39,833 bases of DNA. Source: Aureibaculum marinum. GTDB taxonomy: Bacteria; Bacteroidota; Bacteroidia; Flavobacteriales; Flavobacteriaceae. The position numbers were made by a program, and so were the translations under genes. Location of the stretch: NCBI RefSeq assembly GCF_003813905.1, contig NZ_RPFJ01000032.1:1-39833 (forward strand), written 5' to 3'. A model generated the notes under the pieces. That model had not been told where the DNA came from. It worked only from the letters and a program-made list of their open reading frames with translations, and made no database searches. Below are positions 1-7,061 of this stretch, piece after piece; position 1 is the first letter of the stretch; every line of letters begins with the position of its first letter.

Positions 1-228
1 AATACTCATATCAATATTGGCTGTGGTAAAGATCAAAGCATTGAAGAGTTGGCTCTGATGGTAAAAAAAATTGTAGGATATAAAGGAGAAATAAATTGGG
101 ATAAGAATAAACCAGATGGAACTTTTCAAAAATTAATGGATGTTTCAAAATTAAATAATTTAGGTTGGAGCTATAAAACATACCTTGAAAATGGGATTAA
201 AATGGTTTACAAATATTATATCAGTTAG
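1..228 (+). CDS. fcl: GDP-L-fucose synthase, C-terminal fragment (5' truncated by window edge)
   Basis: An open frame enters from the left edge in frame 1 and stops at TAG 226-228, giving 75 residues. The readable part (NIGCGKDQSIEEL, then KPDGTFQKLMDVSKL and LGW) matches the C-terminal substrate-binding part of GDP-L-fucose synthase (GDP-4-keto-6-deoxymannose epimerase/reductase, SDR family). This enzyme makes GDP-L-fucose for surface polysaccharide. The PDGTxxKLMDxSKL stretch is the typical late signature of Fcl; the Rossmann fold and the catalytic YxxxK lie outside the window. The gene is probably the last of a polysaccharide-biosynthesis cluster further left. A related SDR sugar epimerase remains possible because only the tail is visible. 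Confidence 0.85.
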   Translation, partial: NTHINIGCGKDQSIEELALMVKKIVGYKGEINWDKNKPDGTFQKLMDVSKLNNLGWSYKTYLENGIKMVYKYYIS

Positions 229-296
229 ATAACTAATTATTTATAAACCAATTTTATATTAGTTTAACAAAAACCTATTACTAAAAACTTTTAATT

Positions 297-1016
297 ATGA
301 ATAAAAAAAGAGAGAATTTTATACTTAAAATGTATTCTATAACCTTAACTGCAATATTAATTTTTATAATTTCTACTTCGTTTAAAACAAAAAGTGAAAC
401 AAAAATTTTTGACGAAATAACTGTTGAAAGAATTAATATTGTTGAACCTAATGGAGATTTAAAAATGGTTTTAAGTAACCAATCCAAACAACATTCAGGA
501 ATGTTTGACGGTAAAGTATTATTTGGAGAAAGACAAAGACCTGCTGGAATTATTTTTTTTAATGAAGAGCAAGATGAAGTTGGAGGCCTCCTTTATCAAG
601 GAAATAAAAAAGAGGGCTCTTCTTGGATTTTATCTGTAGACCAATACAAAACAGATCAGATAATGCAAATGCGTTACTTAAAAAATAACAATGGACAATC
701 AAGATATGGTATTCAATTTTGGGATAAAGATGAAAATTATACTATGCCCGTTATAGCAAAAAAAATAGATTCATTGAAAAACTTAGGGCTCTCTATGCAA
801 AAAGCCGTAGAAAAACTTAAAACATCTAAAAAAGGTAATCCAATTACTGCTGAAAGAATGTTCATTGGAAAAACTTCTGATAAAAATGCTGGAATTTTTA
901 TTCAAGACCAACTGGGTATTGATCGACTTAAAATATATGTTGACAAAAATAATACTCCTAAAATAGAGGTTTTGGATAAAAATGGAACTCTTGTAAAGAG
1001 TTTGATTTCAGAATAA
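297..1016 (+). CDS. Conserved hypothetical membrane-anchored or secreted protein
   Basis: This 239-residue protein has a basic N terminus (MNKKRE) followed by one hydrophobic segment at about residues 10-28. That suggests a signal anchor or signal peptide, with the rest outside the cytoplasm. No lipobox cysteine is present. The body is rich in short beta-type motifs: VERINIVEPNGDLKMVLSN near residue 43, RPAGIIFFNEEQDEVGGL near 80, and a C-terminal pair (ERMFIGKTSDKNAGIFI, then LKIYVDKNNTPKIEVLDKNG). These look like repeated strands of one beta domain. I recognise it only as a family recurrent in flavobacteria without an assigned role. It stands alone, with a 68-base gap after the fcl fragment and a 200-base gap before the arsenic genes. 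The start is the first ATG in the frame. Confidence 0.75.
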   Translation: MNKKRENFILKMYSITLTAILIFIISTSFKTKSETKIFDEITVERINIVEPNGDLKMVLSNQSKQHSGMFDGKVLFGERQRPAGIIFFNEEQDEVGGLLYQGNKKEGSSWILSVDQYKTDQIMQMRYLKNNNGQSRYGIQFWDKDENYTMPVIAKKIDSLKNLGLSMQKAVEKLKTSKKGNPITAERMFIGKTSDKNAGIFIQDQLGIDRLKIYVDKNNTPKIEVLDKNGTLVKSLISE

Positions 1017-1180
1017 AATTTAGATTTTTATATATCTCGGATTCCCTTTTTATTTGAATGAATTCTCCTTTTTATATCCCTAAATAAAATTAGAGGATAA
1101 ATATTTTCTTTAACCAAACTTCAAAAAAGTTATTAAAATAATTTACAAAACTCTTAAAAAATTTTGTCTAAATTTTAATT

Positions 1181-1198
1181 AATCGTAATATTGCAATA
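1181..1198 (+). promoter_or_regulatory. Probable -7 element and imperfect ArsR operator upstream of arsR1
   Basis: The bases AATCG-TAATATTG-CAATA lie 18 bases before the arsR1 start. The central octamer matches the Bacteroidetes -7 consensus TAnnTTTG with one mismatch. The flanks form an imperfect dyad. The layout copies that before arsR2 (TATCG-TATATTTG-CGATA), so it is likely the self-controlled arsR1 promoter with a diverged operator. The comparison is read from sequence; ArsR binding is inference. Confidence 0.45.
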
Positions 1199-1216
1199 AA
1201 ATAATAAAACAAAGAA

Positions 1217-1546
1217 ATGGGATTAGCAAAAACTGAAATATTTACTGACCTCCAAAATGAAATTGCTCTATTTGCAAAAGTTTTTGGACATCCAGCAAGA
1301 GTAGCAATTTTACAACAACTTTTTAAAATAAACGCCTGTTATTGTGGCGATTTAGTTAACGAAATTGGACTTGCTCAACCTACCATTTCACAACACCTAA
1401 AAGAATTAAAACAACTAGGGTTAATTAAAGGAAATGTAGAAGGTACTAGTGTTTGTTACTGTATTGATAAAGAAAATTGGACTAAAATGAAAGAAGTAAT
1501 GTCTCAATTTTTAGATCAAGATGTTGCTTGTGGCGATTGTTGCTAA
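1217..1546 (+). CDS. arsR: ArsR/SmtB family arsenic-responsive repressor (first copy)
   Basis: The 109-residue protein is a single winged-helix ArsR/SmtB domain: FGHPARVAIL near residue 23, the recognition-helix sequence QPTISQHLKELKQLGLI at 54-70, and the wing at 71-83. It should repress the downstream operon until trivalent arsenic binds cysteine thiols. Candidate metal ligands are C41 and C43 in the first helix region, C80 and C82 in the wing, and a tail C105-x2-C108-C109. The cysteine-rich tail is unusual in position compared with E. coli ArsR, but ArsR proteins are known to have evolved their sites independently. It heads a tight co-directional series (DUF6428, arsC, acr3, phosphoesterase). 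A -7-like element overlapping an imperfect dyad precedes it. Confidence 0.93.
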   Translation: MGLAKTEIFTDLQNEIALFAKVFGHPARVAILQQLFKINACYCGDLVNEIGLAQPTISQHLKELKQLGLIKGNVEGTSVCYCIDKENWTKMKEVMSQFLDQDVACGDCC

Positions 1547-1591
1547 AAAATTAATAATTACTGGTACTATAAAATTAAGAAAATTATAAAT

Positions 1592-2059
1592 ATGAAATTA
1601 TCAGAAATAAAAAAGAAACTTAATCAGTTAGAAACAATATCTTTTCAATTACCAGACGGAACTTTAGTACCCAACCACTTTCATGTAACCGAAGTAGGTA
1701 AAATCACAAAACACTTTATAGATTGTGGTGGAACCGTAAGAAATGAAGAAGTTGTAAACTTTCAATTGTGGAATGCCAACGATTACGACCATAGATTACA
1801 CCCTAATAAACTATTAGATATTATAGAACTTTCTGAAAAAGTTTTAGGTATTGAAGATTTAGAAATTGAAGTAGAATATCAAGGTGATACGATTGGTAAA
1901 TTTGGACTTGAATTTGACGGAAAACATTTCTTATTAACCAATAAGCAAACCGATTGTTTAGCAAAAGATAAATGTGGTATTCCAGTAGAAAAACCAAAAT
2001 TAAAATTATCTGAATTACAATCTAAAAACACGTGTGTTCCTGGTAGCGGTTGCTGCTAA
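1592..2059 (+). CDS. DUF6428 family protein of arsenic operons
   Basis: The 155-residue soluble protein lies between arsR1 and arsC and appears to match the DUF6428 family, which recurs in Bacteroidetes arsenic operons and has no proven function. It has no signal peptide. Visible features are HFHVTEVGKITKHFIDCGG (C45 at its end), FQLWNANDYDHRLHP near 57-71, C122 and C128, and a tail with C148, C154 and C155 (CVPGSGCC). The C-terminal Cys-Cys pair resembles the tail of the neighbouring ArsR. A role in binding or passing trivalent arsenic (a chaperone or buffer) is therefore an attractive inference, but nothing in the sequence proves it. The next gene's start lies 13 bases after the stop, which fits translation from one mRNA. 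Confidence 0.8.
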   Translation: MKLSEIKKKLNQLETISFQLPDGTLVPNHFHVTEVGKITKHFIDCGGTVRNEEVVNFQLWNANDYDHRLHPNKLLDIIELSEKVLGIEDLEIEVEYQGDTIGKFGLEFDGKHFLLTNKQTDCLAKDKCGIPVEKPKLKLSELQSKNTCVPGSGCC

Positions 2060-2072
2060 AAAATCATATAAA

Positions 2073-2717
2073 ATGACAACTAAAAAATCAATCTTATTTA
2101 CGGAAATAGAACAGTTTATTAGCGAATTAAATACAGAAACCATTCCGAATGAACGTAAAGCAATTCTACAACCACTTTCAGATTATATTCAATCAAAAGT
2201 ATTAAATCAGCAAGAAATTCGTATCAATTTTATTTGCACTCATAATTCGAGAAGAAGTCATTTCTCACAAGTTTGGGCACAGACCATGGCATGTTACTTT
2301 AAAATTAAAAATGTGAATTGTTACTCCGGCGGTACTGAAGCAACTGCTCTATATCCAATGGTAGCTGAAACTTTACAGAATACTGGTTTTAAAATAAAAA
2401 CACTTTCAACTGGGGTAAACCCTATTTACAGCATTAAATATGCTGACAATGAACATCCTATAATCGGATTTTCTAAAAAATTAACTGATACTTTTAATCC
2501 AAAATCTGAATTTGCAGCAATTATGACCTGCTCACATGCTGATGGAGCTTGTCCTTTTATAGAAGGTGCAGAAAAACGAATTCCTATAACTTTTGACGAT
2601 CCTAAAGCTTTTGACAACACGCCTCAACAGGCCGAAAAATACCAAGAAAGAAACATTCAAATTGCAACTGAATTATTTTATATATTCTCTCAAATAAATT
2701 CTAAAAATGGCAACTAA
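2073..2717 (+). CDS. arsC: Arsenate reductase, low-molecular-weight phosphatase type, thioredoxin-coupled
   Basis: I place the start at ATG 2073, giving 214 residues. The frame is open from 2034, but that extension overlaps the previous gene and adds no recognisable sequence. The N-terminal ~50 residues are a helical extension. The core is an LMW-PTPase fold with the P-loop CTHNSRR (CX5R) at C55-R61. A cysteine pair C153-x6-C160 (CSHADGAC) corresponds in spacing to Cys82/Cys89 of S. aureus pI258 ArsC. An acidic DDP loop at 175-177 supplies the likely general acid. This predicts reduction of arsenate to arsenite with electrons from thioredoxin by a triple-cysteine relay. The product would be exported by Acr3, whose ORF overlaps the end of this gene by 11 bases. 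Some databases call this family a protein-tyrosine phosphatase. Confidence 0.85.
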   Translation: MTTKKSILFTEIEQFISELNTETIPNERKAILQPLSDYIQSKVLNQQEIRINFICTHNSRRSHFSQVWAQTMACYFKIKNVNCYSGGTEATALYPMVAETLQNTGFKIKTLSTGVNPIYSIKYADNEHPIIGFSKKLTDTFNPKSEFAAIMTCSHADGACPFIEGAEKRIPITFDDPKAFDNTPQQAEKYQERNIQIATELFYIFSQINSKNGN

Positions 2718-3762
2718 AAAATTAAGTTTTCTCGACAAAAATCTAACCTTATGGATATTTGTAGCCATGGCTATTGGTGTAGGTATTGGCTATTTTATAC
2801 CTACATTTCCTGATATTATAAACTCATTTAATAGTGGAACCACAAATATTCCAATTGCAATTGGTTTAATTTTAATGATGTATCCTCCATTAGCAAAAGT
2901 GAATTATGCTCTACTACCAAAAGTATTTAAAAACACAAAAATATTGTCAATTTCGTTAGTACTAAATTGGATTGTTGGCCCTGTTTTAATGTTTCTTTTG
3001 GCAATTACGTTTTTAAGAGATTATCCCGAATATATGGTTGGTCTTATTTTAATAGGGTTAGCACGTTGTATAGCTATGGTTTTAGTCTGGAACGATTTGG
3101 CAGACGGAAGCAGTGAATATGGTGCTGGGTTAGTAGCTTTAAATAGTATTTTTCAAGTATTTGCATATAGTTTTTATGCTTGGATATTTATAACTATACT
3201 TCCACCCTATTTCGGATTTGAAGGGGCTATTGTTGATATTTCTGTAGCAACTATTGCTGAAAGTGTAGCTATTTATTTGGGTATCCCTTTTTTATTAGGA
3301 ATTTTAAGTAGAGTTATTTTAGTGAAATTAAAAGGCGAGGAATGGTACACTAAAAAGTTTATACCTAAAATTTCTCCGTTAACTTTAATAGCACTTTTAT
3401 TTACCATTGTAGTAATGTTCTCTTTAAAAGGAGAATTAATTGTTCAAATTCCAATGGATGTTGTAATTATTGCTATACCTCTACTTATTTATTTTTCTCT
3501 TATGTTTATAATAGGATTTTTCGTAACCAAATCTATGGGTGGTGAATATGATAAAACTGCGGCAGTAGCCTTTACTGCAGCTGGAAATAATTTTGAATTA
3601 GCCATTGCAGTTGCCATTGCCGTTTTCGGTCTTAATTCTGGTCAAGCTTTTGCCGGTGTAATTGGACCTTTGGTTGAAGTTCCTGCTTTAATTTTATTAG
3701 TAAGAGTTTCATTTTGGCTAAAAAAGAAATATTACGACACACCTAAAACTTCTAAAAATTGA
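2707..3762 (+). CDS. acr3: ACR3 family arsenite efflux permease
   Basis: This 351-residue integral membrane protein has about ten hydrophobic segments and the bile acid:sodium symporter-like fold of ACR3. It should export As(OH)3 across the inner membrane using the proton gradient. The family signature [18 protein letters not shown] holds the conserved cysteine C121, and a late [10 protein letters not shown] segment carries the conserved glutamate. The length matches bacterial Acr3. The ATG overlaps the last codons of arsC by 11 bases, and the next gene starts on the last four bases of this one, so coupled translation is likely. No ArsA-type ATPase is present nearby, which is normal for Acr3. 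Confidence 0.95.
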   Translation: MATKKLSFLDKNLTLWIFVAMAIGVGIGYFIPTFPDIINSFNSGTTNIPIAIGLILMMYPPLAKVNYALLPKVFKNTKILSISLVLNWIVGPVLMFLLAITFLRDYPEYMVGLILIGLARCIAMVLVWNDLADGSSEYGAGLVALNSIFQVFAYSFYAWIFITILPPYFGFEGAIVDISVATIAESVAIYLGIPFLLGILSRVILVKLKGEEWYTKKFIPKISPLTLIALLFTIVVMFSLKGELIVQIPMDVVIIAIPLLIYFSLMFIIGFFVTKSMGGEYDKTAAVAFTAAGNNFELAIAVAIAVFGLNSGQAFAGVIGPLVEVPALILLVRVSFWLKKKYYDTPKTSKN

Positions 3763-4487
3763 AAATTGCATTTTTTTCTGACATACATGCCAACTTACCT
3801 GCACTTGAAACTTTTTTTGAGGATGTTGATTCGGAAAATGTAGATGCTATTTACTGTTTAGGGGATTTAGTAGGTTATAATGTCTGGCCTAACGAAGTTG
3901 TAAATCTGATCAGACAAAAACAGATACCGACCCTAATGGGAAATCATGAGGAGGCTTTGTTACAACCTTTATTAAAAGAAACAAAACTTTCTAACAAGGA
4001 GTTAACAAGAGCCATGCTAAGTGATAACAATAAAAATTATCTCACTGCATTACCAAGGCATTTGTTAATGAATTTTGTAGCCAATAATACCTCCTTCACC
4101 TTATTAATGGTGCATGGTAGCCCAAAAGCAACTAATGATTATATGGTAATTGATTATCCTGAAAAAGAAGTATTAGAGATGATGCAATTTCATCAAGCAG
4201 ATGTGCTTTTGTGTGGACATATTCACAAACCTTTTCATCGGATAATTCAAGATGGTAATACTTTCAAACATGTAGTTAATATAGGTTCAGTTGGTAAACC
4301 TAAAGATGGTGATCCTAGAATTTGTTATGCTATTTTAGAGTTAGATAAATACACCTCATCATTAAATTCAGAATCAATAAAGGTTACGTTTAAAAGAACA
4401 GAATATAACGTTGAAAAAGCAGCAAAAGCAATTGAGCAAAGTGAATTTGAGTCTAGTTATGCTAAAGCACTAAGAATTGGAAATTAA
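3759..4487 (+). CDS. Metallophosphoesterase family protein (calcineurin-like) in the ars operon
   Basis: This 242-residue protein carries the binuclear-metal phosphoesterase motifs: FSDIH at D8/H10, GDLVGY near 36-41, GNHE near 61, a histidine in VHGSP, and GHIHKPF. It belongs to the YfcE/MJ0936-like branch of calcineurin phosphoesterases. The start is TTG at 3759 inside the sequence TTGA that also holds the acr3 stop, a 4-base overlap typical of translational coupling. No ATG fits, since the D8/H10 motif sits right at the N terminus. The substrate is unknown. Its place in the ars operon suggests it acts on an arsenate- or phosphate-linked product, but that is inference. A 135-base gap to arsR2 follows. 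Confidence 0.85.
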   Translation: MKIAFFSDIHANLPALETFFEDVDSENVDAIYCLGDLVGYNVWPNEVVNLIRQKQIPTLMGNHEEALLQPLLKETKLSNKELTRAMLSDNNKNYLTALPRHLLMNFVANNTSFTLLMVHGSPKATNDYMVIDYPEKEVLEMMQFHQADVLLCGHIHKPFHRIIQDGNTFKHVVNIGSVGKPKDGDPRICYAILELDKYTSSLNSESIKVTFKRTEYNVEKAAKAIEQSEFESSYAKALRIGN

Positions 4488-4598
4488 AATTCATTTTCTA
4501 TAAATTCTATTACAAGTATTGGTTATGTAAAAAGCAAAAATTTAGGTTGTTAATAATATATTTTTATGTGACATTTATCACATTTTATTAAAATTACA

Positions 4599-4616
4599 TA
4601 TCGTATATTTGCGATA
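4599..4616 (+). promoter_or_regulatory. arsR2 promoter: perfect dyad TATCG-N8-CGATA around a -7 box
   Basis: TATCG (4599-4603) and CGATA (4612-4616) form a perfect inverted repeat. The 8-base spacer TATATTTG is itself an exact TAnnTTTG -7 element. The arsR2 ATG is at 4623, so the transcript would have a very short leader. A repressor bound to the dyad would cover the promoter, as expected for ArsR self-repression. The same dyad recurs at 4946-4963. Confidence 0.7.
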
Positions 4617-4622
4617 ATAAAT

Positions 4623-4928
4623 ATGAAAAGAAGTTTAGAACATATTCAATACAAAGAAAATACTGAAGCTTTGGCAAAATTTGCTAAAGCTTTAGCACAT
4701 CCTACCCGTATTGCTATATTAAAACATCTTAAAAGTCAATCTTGTTGCTTTACTGGAGATTTAGTAGAAGTTTTTCCTTTAGCTCAATCTACAGTATCTC
4801 AACACCTTAAAGAATTAAAAAATGCGGGGTTAATTCAAGGAGAGTTAAAACCGCCAAAAATAAAGTACTGTATCAATCAAGAAAATTGGAATATAGCGAA
4901 ATCATTGTTTAACGATTTTTTGGATTGA
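4623..4928 (+). CDS. arsR: ArsR/SmtB family repressor (second copy)
   Basis: This 101-residue winged-helix protein has AHPTRIAILKHLK at about residues 25-37, the vicinal pair C41-C42 (SCCFTGDLV), the recognition-helix region QSTVSQHLKELKNAGLI near 55-71 and C83 in the wing. It is clearly paralogous to ArsR1 but lacks the cysteine tail, so its sensor site probably uses C41, C42 and C83. That could mean a different ligand, for example organic trivalent arsenic, but this is inference. It is first in a co-directional series: thioredoxin, OsmC, permease, ArsF-like, ArsG-like. The dyad TATCG-N8-CGATA lies on its promoter and again 17 bases after its stop codon. Confidence 0.92.
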   Translation: MKRSLEHIQYKENTEALAKFAKALAHPTRIAILKHLKSQSCCFTGDLVEVFPLAQSTVSQHLKELKNAGLIQGELKPPKIKYCINQENWNIAKSLFNDFLD

Positions 4929-4945
4929 TATTTTTTTATTAACCT

Positions 4946-4963
4946 TATCGTTTATAGACGATA
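4946..4963 (+). promoter_or_regulatory. Second ArsR-type operator, TATCG-N8-CGATA, before the thioredoxin gene
   Basis: TATCG (4946-4950), an 8-base spacer and CGATA (4959-4963) repeat the arsR2 dyad; here the arms extend by one base to TTATCG/CGATAA. It lies between the arsR2 stop and the thioredoxin start at 4982. A -7-like AATTTTTG (one mismatch) follows at 4968-4975. The likely role is a second repressor site or internal promoter, so that the effector genes can be controlled apart from arsR2. Confidence 0.6.
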
Positions 4964-4981
4964 AACAAATTTTTGTGTATT

Positions 4982-5218
4982 ATGAGTAAAGTAATTAAAA
5001 TTTTAGGAACCGGTTGCCCAAAATGTCAATCTATGACTGGTGTTGTATCTGAAGTAGTTTCTGAAAATAATATTGAAGCTACTATAGAAAAAGTTGAAGA
5101 CATTATGGAAATTATGAAGTACAATGTAATGACTACACCCGCATTAGTAATAGATGATGTCATTACTATAAAAGGTAGGGTACCATCAAAAGATGAAGTA
5201 CTTAATCTTTTAAATTAA
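4982..5218 (+). CDS. Small thioredoxin-like redox protein, possible ArsE counterpart
   Basis: I place the start at ATG 4982, giving 78 residues. A TTG at 4973 would add only three residues. The fold is the short thioredoxin of the TM0996/MTH895 type: a beta strand ending in GTGCPKC with C12 and C15, then the cis-proline loop TTPAL at P53. There is no signal peptide, so it works in the cytosol. Small thioredoxins of this type are regularly found beside CSCS-motif permeases and ArsR regulators. In the arsEFG clusters described from Shewanella a small partner accompanies ArsF and ArsG. Whether this gene is the ArsE equivalent is not settled by the sequence. It may pass electrons to the membrane protein at 7062. 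Confidence 0.82.
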   Translation: MSKVIKILGTGCPKCQSMTGVVSEVVSENNIEATIEKVEDIMEIMKYNVMTTPALVIDDVITIKGRVPSKDEVLNLLN

Positions 5219-5231
5219 AATAAATAATGTT

Positions 5232-5639
5232 ATGAATTATCATGTTAAGGGTTCGTCTATTGCAGAAAAAGATGCTGAAATTCATATAAAACAGTCAACT
5301 ATTAAATTTGGCACTACCTCAAAAACTGCTGAAATTTTACCAAATCCTGCTGAATTATTTTTAGGCTCTTTCTCTGCTTGTATGTTAAAAAACGTAGAAC
5401 GATTTTCTTCTATATTAAAATTTAACTACACAAAAGCTTTTGTTGATGTAACTGCTACACGTCTAGAAAATCCACCTCGAATGGATAATATTTCTTACAG
5501 TTTGACTATTTACAGCAACGATAAAAAGTTAAATCCCGAATTGTTGAAAAAAAACATTGAAAAATTTGGGACCATTTTCAATACGGTGAAGCTTGCATGT
5601 TCAATTTCTGGAACTATTAAAATTATAGAAAATGTTTGA
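5232..5639 (+). CDS. OsmC family protein (thiol-dependent peroxidase-like)
   Basis: This 135-residue cytosolic protein has the OsmC/Ohr fold. NPAELFLGSFSACMLKNVE carries the first conserved cysteine, C50, and KLACSISGTI carries the second, C123, as in organic hydroperoxide reductases of the OsmC family. Both redox cysteines are kept, so it may be active on peroxides or other thiol-reactive compounds. It lies 13 bases after the thioredoxin gene and overlaps the following permease by 8 bases, so it is part of the ArsR2 operon. OsmC members occur with sulfur- and arsenic-handling genes, but its substrate here is unknown. Confidence 0.85.
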   Translation: MNYHVKGSSIAEKDAEIHIKQSTIKFGTTSKTAEILPNPAELFLGSFSACMLKNVERFSSILKFNYTKAFVDVTATRLENPPRMDNISYSLTIYSNDKKLNPELLKKNIEKFGTIFNTVKLACSISGTIKIIENV

Positions 5640-6606
5640 TTGGTTACAGCATTTTTCAGATTGGTTAATTTATTCTGTTTTTGAAATTGGAGCCCAAACT
5701 CATTTAGGAGTTGCTCTAAATTTCTTTGTATATGACACTATTAAGATTTTAATTCTACTATTCGTTATTGTTTTTTTAATGGGAATTGTAAATACCTATT
5801 TTCCTATTGAACGGTTAAAAGAATATCTTAACAAAAATAAACTCTATGGTTTAGAGTACTTTTTTTCTTCAATTTTCGGTGCTATAACTCCCTTTTGTTC
5901 ATGCTCTTCAGTTCCTTTATTTATCGGTTTTGTACAAGGAGGAATTCCTCTAGGGGTAACATTTTCTTTCTTGATAACTTCTCCTTTAGTAAATGAAGTT
6001 GCCGTAGCCATGTTTCTTGGTATGTTTGGCATAAAAGCTACATTAATATATGCTGTTTCAGGTATTTTACTAGGTACACTTGGAGGCTGGATTCTGGGTA
6101 AATTTAATCTAGAACCTTTACTCTCAGATTGGGTAAAAAAAATACTGGAAAGTAAAATGCAACAAGCCGAATACGAAGAAAAAAAATTAACTTTTTACGA
6201 AAGATTACCTGAAATAACACAAGGAGCTTGGGATATTGTAAAAGGTGTGCTACTTTACGTAATTATAGGAATCGCCATCGGAGCAGCAATGCACGGCTAT
6301 GTTCCTGAAAACTTCTTTAATAAGTATTTAGGTAGTGGTGAATGGTGGACAGTGCCCCTAGCAGTAATTATTGCAGTACCAATGTATGCAAATGCTGCCG
6401 GTATTGTTCCTGTAATTCAGGTTTTTGTTGCCAAAGGAGTACCTCTTGGTACAGCCATAGCTTTTATGATGGCAACCGTAGGTTTGTCTATTCCAGAGGC
6501 TACATTGTTAAAAAAAGTAATGTCATTAAAGTTAATTGCAATCTTTTTTGGTGTTGTTACCATTGCTATAATAATTTCAGGCTTTTTATTCAATTCTATA
6601 CTATAA
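5632..6606 (+). CDS. Permease of the YraQ/DUF318 (ArsP-like) family
   Basis: This 324-residue membrane protein has about eight to nine hydrophobic segments in two halves around a charged cytoplasmic loop (residues about 170-190, MQQAEYEEKKLTFYERL). The signature TPFCSCSSVPLFIG (C89, C91) followed by GGIPLG and SPLVNEVA marks the DUF318 permease family. That family includes ArsP, the exporter of trivalent organoarsenicals, and also proteins linked to other metals. The inverted-repeat counterpart appears later as VPMYANAAGIVPVIQ and VPLGTAIAFMMATVGLSIPE. It sits between OsmC (8-base overlap) and the ArsF-like gene, under a second ArsR. Export of a trivalent arsenical is the best guess; the true substrate is open. 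Confidence 0.82.
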   Translation: MFDWLQHFSDWLIYSVFEIGAQTHLGVALNFFVYDTIKILILLFVIVFLMGIVNTYFPIERLKEYLNKNKLYGLEYFFSSIFGAITPFCSCSSVPLFIGFVQGGIPLGVTFSFLITSPLVNEVAVAMFLGMFGIKATLIYAVSGILLGTLGGWILGKFNLEPLLSDWVKKILESKMQQAEYEEKKLTFYERLPEITQGAWDIVKGVLLYVIIGIAIGAAMHGYVPENFFNKYLGSGEWWTVPLAVIIAVPMYANAAGIVPVIQVFVAKGVPLGTAIAFMMATVGLSIPEATLLKKVMSLKLIAIFFGVVTIAIIISGFLFNSIL

Positions 6607-6623
6607 ACCAAAATTAATAATTA

Positions 6624-7061
6624 ATGAAAACAACAAAATTTATCACTGCTTTAATAATTAGTTTCTTACTAATTTCTTGTAATGGACAAAACAAAAGTAA
6701 AAACAAAGTAGTAAATCAATCCATTTCTAAAATTGAAGTGTTAGACTTCCACTCTACTCATAGATGTATGACTTGTAATGCTATTGAAAAAAATACAAAA
6801 TATACATTAGACACCTATTTCTCAGATGAATTGAAAGAAAATAAAATAACATTTCAAGTAATTAATGTTGATAAAAAAGAGAATGAAAAAATTGCTGAAA
6901 AGTTTGAGGCTGCTGGAACTGCACTAATGCTAAATGTAATTAAAAATGGTAAAGAAACTAAAATAGATTTAACAGAATTTGCCTTTATGAATGGAAATAA
7001 TCAAGAAACATTCTCTAAAGATTTAAAAGCAAAAATAGAAACAGAATTAAAAACATTATAA
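6624..7061 (+). CDS. arsF: ArsF-like thioredoxin-fold lipoprotein
   Basis: This 145-residue protein starts with a lipoprotein signal peptide (lipobox LISC, C19), so it is anchored outside the cytoplasm. The mature part is thioredoxin-like: KIEVLDFHSTHRC, then the redox motif C48-M-T-C51. It matches the family annotated as nitrophenyl compound nitroreductase subunit ArsF, named after arsEFG of Shewanella putrefaciens, which reduces nitro-aromatic arsenicals. The protein itself looks like a CXXC redox carrier and shows no flavin-binding motif. I regard a true nitroreductase role as unproven for this homologue. The gene ends directly at the start of the ArsG-like gene, with no intervening base. 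Confidence 0.8.
   Translation: MKTTKFITALIISFLLISCNGQNKSKNKVVNQSISKIEVLDFHSTHRCMTCNAIEKNTKYTLDTYFSDELKENKITFQVINVDKKENEKIAEKFEAAGTALMLNVIKNGKETKIDLTEFAFMNGNNQETFSKDLKAKIETELKTL

Noticed and set aside
2034-2072. Upstream extension of the arsC frame (13 codons)
   Set aside because: It overlaps the DUF6428 gene, adds a stretch with no family similarity, and a good ATG lies at 2073.
6342-6617. 91-codon ORF inside the permease gene
   Set aside because: It is an out-of-frame shadow of the permease with a cysteine- and serine-rich, low-complexity product.
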